Shown piece after piece: positions 53,387 to 62,533 of a DNA stretch of 64,000 nucleotides. A program made the position numbers and the translations under genes. Where the stretch lies: the NCBI RefSeq assembly GCF_001029505.1, contig NZ_LEKH01000009.1, positions 1 through 64,000 of the forward strand, in the 5' to 3' direction. Every line of letters begins with the position of its first letter. The first letter of the stretch is position 1. Below the pieces are notes generated by a model, which did not search any database, was not told where the DNA came from, and saw only the letters and a list, made by a program, of their open reading frames with translations. The stretch is from Rubrobacter aplysinae (GTDB lineage Bacteria > Actinomycetota > Rubrobacteria > Rubrobacterales > Rubrobacteraceae).

Positions 53387-53956
53387 TCAATCACCCTGAC
53401 TCGTGTTCTGGCTCCGCACTCTGAGGGCGAGCCAGACGAGGGTTACGCCCGCACCAAGCGCGAAGATGCCGATCAGCCATGCGAGCGATAGCAGCCCCAC
53501 ACCCGGCAGGATGCCGAGGATCACACCGAGCAGCACCAGGAGTGCACCACTGGAGATCATGGCCCACATCTTCTCGATCTCGCTCCTGAGCAAAATGGCG
53601 GTAGCTATCCGCAATGCTCCGCCGAAGATGGCCCAAAGGGCTACGATGTAGAGCAGAAAGACTGCGGAGAGTCCGGGCCAGAGGAGCGCCAGCAGGCCCA
53701 CTAAAACCCCGAGCAGTCCCTCTGCCAGGAGCAGAGTCCGCCGCTTACCCTTGACCAAACGTAACCCCGCTACCACGGTAAAGGCCCCATCAACCACCGC
53801 GTAGGCGCCGAAAATCACTACCAGCACCGCTAGCGTGAGACTTGGCAAGATGATGGTCACGAGACCGAACAGGATGGCAGCGACGCCTCTCAAGGCCAGC
53901 GCCCACCAGCTTCTCGAGAGCGCCGGTGACACCGCTCTCCCCCACGACTGGCTCAT
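53387..53956 (-). CDS. HdeD/DUF308-family membrane protein
   Basis: 189 residues with six helices in three pairs, the HdeD pattern: SWWALALRGVAAILFGLVTI, then YAVVDGAFTVVAGLRL, LLLAEGLLGVLVGLLALLWP, and WAIFGGALRIATAILLR. Such proteins are linked to acid or envelope stress in enterobacteria; the role in actinobacteria is unknown. GAGGAGGACGACGT precedes ATG. It probably forms a small operon with the 92-residue membrane protein downstream. Confidence 0.85.
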   Translation of the reverse strand: MSQSWGRAVSPALSRSWWALALRGVAAILFGLVTIILPSLTLAVLVVIFGAYAVVDGAFTVVAGLRLVKGKRRTLLLAEGLLGVLVGLLALLWPGLSAVFLLYIVALWAIFGGALRIATAILLRSEIEKMWAMISSGALLVLLGVILGILPGVGLLSLAWLIGIFALGAGVTLVWLALRVRSQNTSQGD

Positions 53957-54360
53957 ACGTCGTCCTCCTCATGTTTACCCTCGTGTTTACTAACAGGAAT
54001 GTCTTTGGGGACCTCCTCGACCTAGATGATCTCGAAGCTGGAGTCGTGGGGTCCTTTTGAGACCGTCGTGAGGCCGAGGTTGATTCAATTCACTTTGCGA
54101 AATGGTATTATCGTCCCCTCTCTCCAGGCTCATGCTCCCGAAATCGGGCCCGGATCGCATACAGTCGCCTCCGAGCACTAAATGGTGCCGTCTGGGAGGC
54201 TGTGCCGATGACGATCCTCGTGGATGCGCCTCTGCATCTTGCATAATGTGGAAATTGTCTCACGACTGACAACTCCTGTAACCACCAGCCTGAAAATCTT
54301 GTCCTTCTTACCCTCGCGTTACCCTACCGTGATAAGGCTCTGGTCAGTCTACAACATAGA
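53957..54360. other. Gap between HdeD gene and IS630 remnant
   Basis: About 400 bases in which I recognise no gene. Part may be the end of the insertion sequence, but I could not define its terminal repeat. Confidence 0.35.
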
Positions 54361-55153
54361 TCACAATTGTTGACCCAGCGCTGGGTATCCTGCATGTTCA
54401 AAGAAACCCCTGGCATCCTGGGCGGTGACCGCATCGAGAGCAGTGCCCATAGCCTCAACCACGGCTCCTCTGGTCCTGGCCTCTATCCTTCTCAAGATCC
54501 CTTTCACCTTGGCGAAAGCTTCTTCTATGGGATTGAGGTCCGGCGAGTAGGCTGGCAAGTATAAAAGCTCGCAGCCCGCATTCTCGATCAGCTCTCTAAC
54601 ATTCTCGACCTTGAAGCCCTCTGGCCTACTACAGACCAGGCTCGCAAGGGCGAGAGGGAGATGTTTGCCCCCATCTCATCCACGAACACCAGCCTCTTGG
54701 GATCTATCTCTGCAGCTACGCTCATTCTCCAGGCTGCCCTTTGGAACTCATCTCGTTCCACCGCCCCCACAGTCCGTTTTTTTGACTGAAGCCAAGCCTC
54801 TTCAGAAGCCGTTTGACCGTGGAGATACTCAGAGACTGGCCTGCAACCTTCTCAAGGAACAGGCGCCTCTCGGCTATGGTTGCCGCCGACCGCTCCTTGA
54901 TGTCCTCTTCTAAAAGCTTGCGGGTAGTCTCATTGGTTTTCGGTACTCTGCCGCTGCCCTTTTTCGGTTCGAGCGAGTCCCCTCGGTCGGCGAGTCTCAT
55001 GTAGCGCTTGACGGTTGGGAGACTGACGCTAAAGAGGCGAGCCGTGGCAGACTTGGAGGTACCCGCGCGGACGGTCTCTACAATCCTAGTGCGCAGGTCT
55101 TCGGAGTAAGGTCTCATGTAGTCCATACTCGTCCACGCGTCCATCTGGGTCAA
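54361..55153 (-). pseudogene. IS630-family transposase with internal deletion and frameshift
   Basis: Three pieces lie in order. An N-terminal HTH part (55153-54722) contains RPYSEDLRTRIVETVRAGTS and KRLLKRLGFSQKNGLWGR. A second frame (54770-54588) contains DPKRLVFVDEMGANISLSPL with the first catalytic Asp. A C-terminal part (to 54361) reads GCELLYLPAYSPDLNPIEEA with the catalytic Glu. The stretch that should hold the second Asp (DNLSAH region, roughly 80-90 codons) is missing between RASRS and ENVRELIENAG. The enzyme cannot be active. Its tail closely matches 1-117. Confidence 0.85.
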
Positions 55154-55156
55154 CCC

Positions 55157-56134
55157 CTATGAACTTTGCTGTAGGATGACGACCTTTGCAGGCTCTAGCT
55201 CGGCGCGCACCCCGGATGGGTCGACGCCGCGGCTCTCTAGCTCGGCTTGCAGAGGCTCCGTGTCCGGAACCGGCAACGGTCCCTCCATCTGGATGACGAG
55301 CATGTCTTCGCTGGTTGTTACTTCGACCGCCGTCCAACCGACTTCCTTGCCAAACGCGCCCGCCGCCTCCAGCGCCCTGGCCTCGCGTGAGGTGTCGCGG
55401 GCAATGGAGATGGAGCTCGTGGTTAGAGGCACGCTTACGATTACTATCATCGCGGCGATGACGAGGATAGCGTTGCGGCGGTTGATTGTTCTCTGCCCCG
55501 AGTTCGCGTCGGGCGCGATAAGCCGCTGGACGCCGTAGATCGCCATTACCACCGTCCCGCTCCCGAGGATCGCGGCCACGTTCGTCAGAAACAAAAGGAG
55601 CGCCCCGAGGGATTGTCCGAACTCGCCCGACTCGAGGGTCAAACCGGCCACGGACAGCGGAGGGACGAGCGAGATGGCGATGGCCACGCCCGGCAATGTG
55701 TCGGACACGTCACTCCGCACCAGGGCCACGGACCCTACGGCCCCGGTGGCGAGCGCCGCGAGCAGGTCTATAAGCCTCGGGGCGACGCGCCCGGCGACCT
55801 GGGAGTTCGTTGCGGCGGCGACATCGTTGACTACTATCAGACCGAGCAGCCATCCGATGGCGATAGCTGCTAGGGCACCGCCCGCGACGAGGAGCAGCGA
55901 GCGGATCAGGTTCAGCCGATCCGCGAGCACGACCGAGAGGACCGTGCCGAGAACCGGGGTCATCAAGGGCGCGACGATCATGGCGCCGATCACCGTCGCG
56001 GCAGAGTCGGCCACGACGCCGGCGGCGGCGATGATCGCCGACAGTGTGATCAGGATCCAGAACCTGCTCAGCCTGTGGCGGACGTCCGGCCCGTGGAAGA
56101 ACACCGAATTGCGCATGTGCTCGAGGTCGTTCAT
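55157..56134 (-). CDS. DUF389-family membrane protein
   Basis: 325 residues from ATG 56134, chosen for GGAGG 8 bases upstream; a frame to 56230 lacks a ribosome site. The DUF389 core has about nine helices with the pattern ITLSAIIAAAGVVADSAATV, IGAMIVAPLMTPVLGTV, VALVRSDVSDTLPGVAIAIS and LVPPLSVAGLTL. The last 75 residues form a soluble domain. Family members are of unknown function, some thought to be transporters. It lies only 3 bp after the IS630 remnant and is otherwise isolated. Confidence 0.82.
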   Translation of the reverse strand: MNDLEHMRNSVFFHGPDVRHRLSRFWILITLSAIIAAAGVVADSAATVIGAMIVAPLMTPVLGTVLSVVLADRLNLIRSLLLVAGGALAAIAIGWLLGLIVVNDVAAATNSQVAGRVAPRLIDLLAALATGAVGSVALVRSDVSDTLPGVAIAISLVPPLSVAGLTLESGEFGQSLGALLLFLTNVAAILGSGTVVMAIYGVQRLIAPDANSGQRTINRRNAILVIAAMIVIVSVPLTTSSISIARDTSREARALEAAGAFGKEVGWTAVEVTTSEDMLVIQMEGPLPVPDTEPLQAELESRGVDPSGVRAELEPAKVVILQQSS

Positions 56135-56986
56135 CAACACCGCCTCCGTGTCGGGTTGCGCCATAGAAATTTCGGGATATATCTTCCCATCGTCTAGTGG
56201 AAAGTGTCGCCCATGCTCTTTATCGCACAACGAGAACTGCTGACTATGGCAAAAGACGAAGTTCGCGGGCGCGCTCTATGGTCGCCCGGATGATACGTCG
56301 AGCTTGCGGTGGATCGAGCACAACTGTCTCTTAGTCGTGTTCACCGACAAGCAAAAGAGTCGGCCACCTCTTGCCGCTGAAGATGGCGGTCCAGAAGATC
56401 GGGTACTTCCCGCTCTATCTCATTCAACCCCTGGCCCGGCACGGCGCACCGGATTCTCGAACGCGGCTTGCATCCAGTGCGGTCCAGCATCGAGAGTAGG
56501 CAGACACCGGAGCCCCGGCACTCCTCTACAAGTGCGCGAGCTTCTTCGAAGAGGAAATGAGACTCGGCCCAGTCGCCCACCCAAGGCCAGCCGAGTCGGC
56601 GCGTACGTAGGCGAGGCATGCGCGTGCACGATGTTCGTTCTTAACTACGGTCTGGGTGAGCTCGATGCCGCGCTCGAGCTCCCTTGCTACTTCCGTAGCG
56701 TTCAAAGCCAGAACCAGGCCGAGCGCCACGCGCGGCATGCCAGCGAGTTGGGATTCACCGAAGCTGTGGGCCGAGGTTTGATCCAGAGCGTCGAGCACGA
56801 GCCGCCCCTCCCGCAGCGCCCTCACCGCAATTCCATCTCCGGTTACTATGAGTGACAGGTATCTAGCGACGATAAACGTAACTGCCGGGAAAGTCGAGCG
56901 AGACTTGGGACAGTCATAGGCACTCCTCCAGCTGATTCCTCAAACCCTTTGCCACTAATTGTTGAGTTTTTGAATACCGTTGGTTT
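56135..56986. other. Gap with a decayed TPR-like gene
   Basis: Apart from the fragment at 56341-56825, I see no gene in these 850 bases. Stretches near 56870-56986 are AT-richer and carry nothing recognisable. Confidence 0.4.
56341..56825 (-). pseudogene. TPR-like regulator fragment, frameshifted
   Basis: Minus-strand pieces in two frames join as EHRARACLAYVRADSAGLGW, then VGDWAESHFLFEEARALVEE, ending DLLDRHLQRQEVADSFACR. The repeated helix pattern with WVGDWAESHFLFEEARAL looks like a tetratricopeptide region, as in C-terminal parts of large AAA/LuxR-type regulators. No ATPase or DNA-binding part remains. The assignment is tentative. Confidence 0.35.
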
Positions 56987-57027
56987 TCACTCCGTTACTG
57001 TCGCTACACTGGCTCCGCCCGAGGCGT

Positions 57028-57471
57028 CTAACAGAGCTTGGTGGCTCCCCTGTCGGTCATGAGGGTCTGGCAGGTCATGTACTTCGCGTCTCCGCTGGCT
57101 AGAAACGTGACTATCGGGGCGGCATCTGTATCCGGGTCTCCGAAACGTCCCAGGGGGATGTCCCCGAGAGCCTGCTCGTACATCTGTGACGCGGACTCCC
57201 GCCAGTTTCTTACACCCCCGGTCATCGTTATCGGGCAGACGACGTTGATCCGGGCCCCGTCTGCGTCCCCCTCGTTCGCCACGAAGCGGCTCAGGCCGCG
57301 GATGACCTCCTTGGTCGCTGCGTATGCCGCCTGCGTGGGCTGGGCCCAGAGGCCGGTCCCGGAGCCGAAGTTGATCACCGCCCCGCCGGTCCTGGCTAGC
57401 TCGGGATATGCGGCCTGCATAAACTTCACTATCGCTTTGAAATCTGCCCACCCTAGTTGCCTGTGTGCCAT
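57028..57471 (-). pseudogene. Short-chain dehydrogenase, 5'-truncated
   Basis: About 145 residues cover the second half of an SDR: INFGSGTGLWAQPTQAAYAA with the Ser and Tyr-x-x-x-Lys of the active site (YAATK), then GARINVVCPITMTGG and the C-terminal LMTDRGATKLC. The Rossmann nucleotide-binding half (the TGxxxGIG region) is absent, since upstream sequence is unrelated and AT-rich. Compared with a usual 250 residues, 100 are missing. It cannot bind NAD(P) and is a remnant. Confidence 0.75.
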
Positions 57472-58262
57472 GAAGCATTATCTATTCTATCCGGATGGAC
57501 TTTGGAGCACCAGCCGCATCACCTCTTGTTACAAACAGACAGCTCCACCCATTTCCTGCATACCAGATCTTGCGCATCAGCTATAGCTCCTAGCGGGATA
57601 CCGCCAGCGTCCACTACCACTGACCTCTAGGTCCCCCACTTACACGCGGCTACTCTTTTCTACTGGTGTAGCCTCTTATGTGAGCCATACGTTTCCGAGT
57701 GGAGTTGGAACCCTAATTTAATTCTGTCCACAATTTCGCTCGGACTTTTATGTGGTGTGATGTGTGCTAGCTCTTCCCTATTAATTTGCGCCTTACAATT
57801 CGTCTGTGTCTCGTACCAGCTAAATGTAAGCCACTGCAAACATTTGTCGTTAGCTAGTTTGAAGGTGAAATTTTTGAAACAGCTCCCGATCGCGCACTTC
57901 GACTGCATTCAAGCTGGTCTCGAAGCGCAGCAACTGAACTTACTGAAAAATATAATTACAGAAAAAAGTAATCACAGAAAAGTTTGCCCATCTGTAGAAA
58001 CATCTGTAGAAAATACCCGAATCCGAGATCTTTCGAACTTTTACAGAAATACATAGCCACATATATACAAGTAAACGTAATATAATAAAAACATAATTAT
58101 ATTTTTATGTAAATTACTACCGACTACTGTTTAGAGGAAAAGACTCGCAGAATATATAATTCCGTAAAATTATATGTACGTTTTACTGTAATTACGTATT
58201 CACGTGTATCTGTTATTCTGTAAGTGGCTTGGCGGCTAGATTGTACATAGCGGAGGAGGCTT
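57472..58262. promoter_or_regulatory. AT-rich region before parA, candidate partition site
   Basis: From about 57650 the base composition drops sharply compared with the surrounding GC-rich DNA. Five copies of a TTACAGAAA-like motif occur: 57956, 57972, 57992, 58004 and 58041, the third and fourth within a tandem CATCTGTAGAAA (57989-58000 and 58001-58012). Further AT-rich strings with TACGT run to 58200. GGAGG stands before the parA start. This matches where a centromere and promoter would lie. A short open frame at 57660-57908 has no family similarity and I do not call it. Confidence 0.5.
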
Positions 58263-59183
58263 ATGGCCATCACGATAGCTCTTACCAACCAGAAGGGCGG
58301 GGTGAGCAAGACCACTACGGTTCTCAACTTGGGACATGCGTTGGCCCGGAAGGGTAGAAGGGTATTGTTGGTGGATCTCGATCCCCAGGCATCCCTGACC
58401 CTGGGGCTTAACGTCTCGATAGAGGAGGCGGCCTTCTCGCTGTTTGGTGTCATCGAGGCGGGGGACAACATCCGAGAGATCGTACTCGACCTTGGAGGCG
58501 CGGATGGTGTTGCCGAAGATGAGAACGGGGGGGAGTTCCACGAGCCGGCATCAGAGAGGCTGGGGGCTGTCGATCAGGCTACGCCGGGCGGGTTGGAATC
58601 AGAGACATCTGTGGCGTCCGAGGCCGGCGGTCAAGAGGAGGAGGGCGAAGTTAAGGGGTACGTACATCTCGCTCCGGCTCACATTTCGATGTCGGCATTG
58701 GATACGAGGCTGAAGGAGGAGATGGGATATCATACCTTTCTCGCCGAGGCTCTTGAGGCCGTAGCGGAAGACTATGACTTTGTGCTAATAGACTGCCGCC
58801 CGGCGCTGGACGCCCTCGAAACGAATGCGATGTACGCGGCCGATTACCTGATAATCCCCGTGGAGACCAACAAATACTCGCTGTACGCCACGAAGGACCT
58901 CGGGGAGTTCTACCAGAAGGTCCGGGACCGGTTGAACCCCGGGCTGCGCATCCTCGGGGTGCTGTTTACCCGGGTAGAGAGCCGTACACGGCTCTCAAAA
59001 GAGGTGATAGAGCGGGTAAGCACGGTTTTCGGAGATAGCATACTAAATACACAGATACGCAAGAATGTTCGCCTGGCGGAGGTGCCGGGGAGCAGTGACT
59101 CTATCTTCGACTATGCGCCAGCCAGCCACGGCGCCCAGGATTACATGAGCCTCGCCGAGGAGGTGATCGAGCGTGTCGGATAA
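58263..59183 (+). CDS. parA: ParA/Soj-type partition ATPase
   Basis: 306 residues. The deviant Walker A is NQKGGVSKTTT (Lys11, Lys16), Walker A' VDLDPQASLT lies near 38, and Walker B is VLIDCRPALD near 175. An acidic insert of about 45 residues (about 80-128, rich in Glu, Gly and Ser) lies after the LFGVIEAG helix, where typical ParA proteins have a short loop. ParA moves plasmid copies apart by ATP-driven binding to the nucleoid. The partner gene starts 11 bp before its end. The nearby iteron origin confirms a plasmid context. Confidence 0.9.
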   Translation: MAITIALTNQKGGVSKTTTVLNLGHALARKGRRVLLVDLDPQASLTLGLNVSIEEAAFSLFGVIEAGDNIREIVLDLGGADGVAEDENGGEFHEPASERLGAVDQATPGGLESETSVASEAGGQEEEGEVKGYVHLAPAHISMSALDTRLKEEMGYHTFLAEALEAVAEDYDFVLIDCRPALDALETNAMYAADYLIIPVETNKYSLYATKDLGEFYQKVRDRLNPGLRILGVLFTRVESRTRLSKEVIERVSTVFGDSILNTQIRKNVRLAEVPGSSDSIFDYAPASHGAQDYMSLAEEVIERVG

Positions 59184-60033
59184 CCCGTCAGATAAGTCCC
59201 GGAAAGCGGACGAGCTAGATTTCACGGGCCTACTCCCCGGGGACGATCAGCCCCGGCGTGCCCGCGGCTCCCGCCGGAGCCGGCAGGCGTCCGGTGTCAA
59301 AGAGGCCGCGAAGCCGGAGACCTCTACGGTAACCCGATCCACCGAAGAGGAGACCGTCGTGGATCGCGAACCTCCGGAGGCAGAAGCTCCCGAAGACGGG
59401 GGAGAGAAAGGTATCACTCGGGAAGAGACTGGAGAAGCAGAGACCTCTCCCGAAGAGGCGACCGAGGGGCAACCCTGGGAGTCGGAGCAGGCGAGCGGAC
59501 GCGGGGATGCCGCCCGTACCCCGGTCTCTAGCCCGACGTACGGGTCTGTGGAGAGCGGCGCCCGAGGGGAAGGTGGGAGAGAAGAAACCCTCACGAACCT
59601 CACGAGCCTCACGTCACCGGCAACCCAGCCTCCTGGAAGTGGCAAACCTGGGACTGGACCCAGGCCCCAGGACGAGGAAGCGGGAAGCGACGGCGGGCCC
59701 TTAGACTCCGCCCCTGAAGCTTCCTCCGGTTGGGTCGCCCGTGGAGCCTTGCGGGTGGGTGACGCGCACGACCGGCAGGCTATCGTACTCGAGGGGCACG
59801 AGCTGGACACGAGGCTCCGGCAGGTGTCCCGGATGTCCCCCGAACAACGGAGTAGTTACAAGTCAACCATCCTCCTGTCAGAGGAACACTACGATCTGCT
59901 CACGGATCTGTGCCGGGACTTCCGCAAACGAGGCTTCAAGGGGCACGACGCAACGATATCCAACGTAATGTCTGTCGGACTGGAGATCATGCGTGAGGCC
60001 CTGGAGGCGGAGAAGAATCTGCCAAAACCCTGA
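59173..60033 (+). CDS. Probable centromere-binding partner of ParA
   Basis: 286 residues from GTG 59173. The first 180 residues are low-complexity (Glu, Gly, Ser, Pro, Arg), probably disordered. The last 75 form the only folded-looking part: SSYKSTILLSEEHYDLLTDL then CRDFRKRGFKGHDATISNVM and SVGLEIMREALE. The strand-helix-helix pattern resembles ribbon-helix-helix DNA-binding proteins. No ParB/KorB HTH domain or arginine-patch motif is present. Overlap with parA implies it is the adaptor protein. Assignment is from position and pattern. Confidence 0.65.
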   Translation: MSDNPSDKSRKADELDFTGLLPGDDQPRRARGSRRSRQASGVKEAAKPETSTVTRSTEEETVVDREPPEAEAPEDGGEKGITREETGEAETSPEEATEGQPWESEQASGRGDAARTPVSSPTYGSVESGARGEGGREETLTNLTSLTSPATQPPGSGKPGTGPRPQDEEAGSDGGPLDSAPEASSGWVARGALRVGDAHDRQAIVLEGHELDTRLRQVSRMSPEQRSSYKSTILLSEEHYDLLTDLCRDFRKRGFKGHDATISNVMSVGLEIMREALEAEKNLPKP

Positions 60034-60826
60034 CCTCGCCAAAACCCGACCGGTAGCCGGGAAGCCCGGAGTCTATCCCCGCCACTCTGGATAACCGTGG
60101 CTCTCCCCGGCGACGAAGCCCGGCCCGAGGAGGTGGCGCTGCTGCGCCACCGCGGGTAGGCAAAGCGCTCGCGAGAACATAGCCGAACCCCGGTCCACGC
60201 TGGCTTCGCGGAGTCGTCCCAGAGAGCCGCCTCCGAGCCTAAGCCGTCCGCAGGTTTATAGAAGTCACGGCCGACACCGGCTCCGGACCTCGCCACCTTG
60301 CTGGCCCACGCCGAGGGCGGGCTAGTGGATGCTATCGCGAATAACTCGCGTAACCTCGGCGGCGTGATCGACTCCGAGTGTGACAAGGCCGCCTGCCTCC
60401 GTCAACGACATGGTGGGTGAGAGAACCTGCAAGCTTCTCGGCCTGGGCAAAAAAGTAACGTTCATCGATCTACTGAAGGCGCTCTACCGGGCCGCCTGTG
60501 AGAGCGCCACTTGACTGTGTAAAAGCCCGCTTCGGCGCCAGCGTAGGGCTCACTTTGTATCATCCTATGCAGGCGACGGACGCAGGCCGCAAATGGGGTG
60601 AATGGGGTTAGGTTGGTCTGGTGGAAGCTCGTGGACTCGGGACGTAAGCGGCCAGAGGGGAGCCGACATGCCCGTAACGAATATTTAACGATGAAGTCGT
60701 AAAGCCTGCCCGCTCTTCGGAGACACCTATCTCTTCGGAGACACCTATCTCTAGAGCAGACTTACGTCCCTAATAATCCTATTTTCGTACCTCCTCCAGG
60801 GCCAATTAGCGGATATACATCGGCGC
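60034..60826. other. Gap after the partition genes
   Basis: About 790 bases. A 34-residue open frame (60410-60514, containing KLLGLGKKVTFIDLLKALYR) and the adjoining frame from about 60288 (LATLLAHAEGGLVDAIANNS) look coding-like but match no family I know; they may be a decayed gene. A tandem repeat lies at 60713-60748. Confidence 0.35.
60713..60748. repeat. Tandem 18-bp duplication
   Basis: CTCTTCGGAGACACCTAT occurs twice in direct contact (60713-60730 and 60731-60748), followed by CTCT of a third start. It lies about 80 bp downstream of the stop of the minus-strand isomerase-like gene. Confidence 0.7.
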
Positions 60827-61552
60827 CTATCCTCTAAAGAGCTTGCCGAGACCACTTCGTGTTTCGAGAGCACCGGCTAGCCGGAGTGCTTCCCAGAAGG
60901 TAACCTGGTTGGCCGTAAGCACCGGCTTCCCGACCGTCTCCTCTAGCTTCTGTATCCAGGCTGCGGTGTGCAATGCGGTGTCGGGGATCAACAGCGCCTC
61001 GGCCTCTGGATGATCGTTCTCTGAGGCGAGCCGCAGCACCTCCCGTTCTTCGAGCGTCCCGACCTCGGCGGCGGTAATGATTCCTCTGCTGGCGATCCGC
61101 GGCACCCCGATGCCGGCCGTCCCGAGAAACTCCGCAAACAAGCCGGCTATATCCTCGGGGTAGGTGGCGGCGACCGCGACCCGTGTAACCCTCAGGGCCC
61201 TCACGGCCTCGATGTACGCCAACGCCGTCGTGGAGGCCGGGACTCCCAGAGCTTCCGCTAACTGGCGGGCCTGATGTTCCGCGCCGTCTCGTCCGAGCAC
61301 GAAGCTCGCGCTCGTCGAGCTCCACACCACGGCCCGTGGGGGCAGGTCTGCTATCTCTCTCGCGCCCTCCAAAAGCCGCGGTATGGAGCCCATCTCCGAG
61401 AGCGCCTCCACGGTGTGGGCGTCTTTCCAGATGGAGGTGTGGACCACGGCGGCCTCCACCGATGAGCCGAACTTCTCGGCCAGCCGCGGGTAGTCGTCCT
61501 CCGCGGCGTGCCCGGGATACAGAAATCCCAGCTTGGTAGCCCTTGATTCATT
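60827..61552 (-). CDS. Maleate isomerase / Asp-Glu racemase-family protein lacking both cysteines
   Basis: 241 residues from ATG 61552. It has the two-domain pattern of the maleate isomerase/arylmalonate decarboxylase group: KLGFLYPGHAAEDDYPRLAE at the start, VVWSSTSASFVLGRDG where others have ACTSGSFV, and LLIPDTALHTAAWIQ where others have SCTNLRT. So Ser and Asp stand in for the two catalytic cysteines. Isomerase chemistry by the usual two-Cys mechanism seems excluded; a lyase or different reaction is possible. A second, Cys-containing paralogue is encoded divergently 200 bp away. Confidence 0.75.
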   Translation of the reverse strand, partial: NESRATKLGFLYPGHAAEDDYPRLAEKFGSSVEAAVVHTSIWKDAHTVEALSEMGSIPRLLEGAREIADLPPRAVVWSSTSASFVLGRDGAEHQARQLAEALGVPASTTALAYIEAVRALRVTRVAVAATYPEDIAGLFAEFLGTAGIGVPRIASRGIITAAEVGTLEEREVLRLASENDHPEAEALLIPDTALHTAAWIQKLEETVGKPVLTANQVTFWEALRLAGALETRSGLGKLFRG

Positions 61553-61751
61553 CATCCACAATCCCCGTCCCGCTACGCGTCTCGTGAGCCCGTGAGCCAC
61601 GCCCTAAAGGGTATTAAGGGGGCACTATACCTCTCTCTAGCGGAGGCTTGCAGCAGGGGGGTTGCCGTCCCAGAATAGAGGAGCGGGACGGAGACGGCCG
61701 ATACCGGGGTGCTCGTAAGCATATACCCGTGTTTTCCGGGAGCGGAGGCAC

Positions 61752-62504
61752 TTGATCAACGTGGACCTAACCGGACAGGCTCTACTCGACCAGGAGAGGC
61801 AGACGGGTATTGGCCTGATCGTGCCGTTCGACCTCATGATCGACCGCGAGTACTGGCGTTGGGTCCCGGAGTCGACCACGCTTTATCTCACGCGTACTCC
61901 CTCACTCGAGCTGCCGATGAACGTGGATTTCGCCTCCGCAGTGGGCGACCTGGGCATGATTTCCAGAGCCACGCGCGACCTCGCGGCCGCACGTCCGGAC
62001 GTTACGGTCTACGCCTGCACCTCCGGGAGCTTCGTCGACGGTCTCGTTGGCGAGGCCAGGATCAGGGAGGCCATGCGAGAGGCCGGCGCCCGGCGGGCGC
62101 TCACGACCAGTGGCGCGCTTCTCGAGGCGCTCCAGGCTCTGGGTGTACGGCGGCTCGCGGTCGGCACGCCCTATGACGCCACGGTCACCGAAAGGCTCTC
62201 ACGCTTTCTGGCGGAGGCCGGGTACGAGATCGTCTCCAGCGCCTTTCTCGGCCTCACCGGGAACATATTCCGGGTCAGCCGCCGGAGCGTCCGCGCCCTC
62301 GCGCTCGCCGCCGACGGCCCGGAGGCCGACGCGATCTTTCTGTCCTGTACGAACCTCCGGACCTTCGACGTACTCGAAGGGGTCGAGGAGGAGCTAGGCA
62401 AGCCCGTGCTATCGGCGAACCAGGTAACGATGTGGGCCGCCCTGCGCGCCGCGGGGCTGGCGGAGGCATATCATCGGCCGCCGCCGTCCCCGCTCTGGCT
62501 GTAA
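61752..62504 (+). CDS. Maleate cis-trans isomerase-family protein
   Basis: 250 residues. Both cysteines of the family are present, in YACTSGSFVDG (about 89) and FLSCTNLRTFDVL (about 198), and the N-terminus has GIGLIVPFDLMIDREYWRWV. Such enzymes isomerise maleate to fumarate, or act on related dicarboxylates. Start TTG 61752 follows GGGAG at 9 bases. It is convergent with the GntR gene at 62534 and divergent from the paralogue at 60827. Maleate is an end product of some ring-cleavage routes, a possible link to the pathway at 36-49 kb. Confidence 0.8.
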   Translation: MINVDLTGQALLDQERQTGIGLIVPFDLMIDREYWRWVPESTTLYLTRTPSLELPMNVDFASAVGDLGMISRATRDLAAARPDVTVYACTSGSFVDGLVGEARIREAMREAGARRALTTSGALLEALQALGVRRLAVGTPYDATVTERLSRFLAEAGYEIVSSAFLGLTGNIFRVSRRSVRALALAADGPEADAIFLSCTNLRTFDVLEGVEEELGKPVLSANQVTMWAALRAAGLAEAYHRPPPSPLWL

Positions 62505-62533
62505 CCGGCTGGCCTTAACCGGCTCGGGAGCGT

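Noticed and set aside
57660-57908. 82-residue minus-strand frame in the AT-rich island
   Set aside because: No recognisable domain, no ribosome site seen; more likely part of the partition/promoter region.
60410-60514. 34-residue frame after the partition genes
   Set aside because: Pattern looks coding-like but there is no good ribosome site and no recognised family; too little to call a gene.
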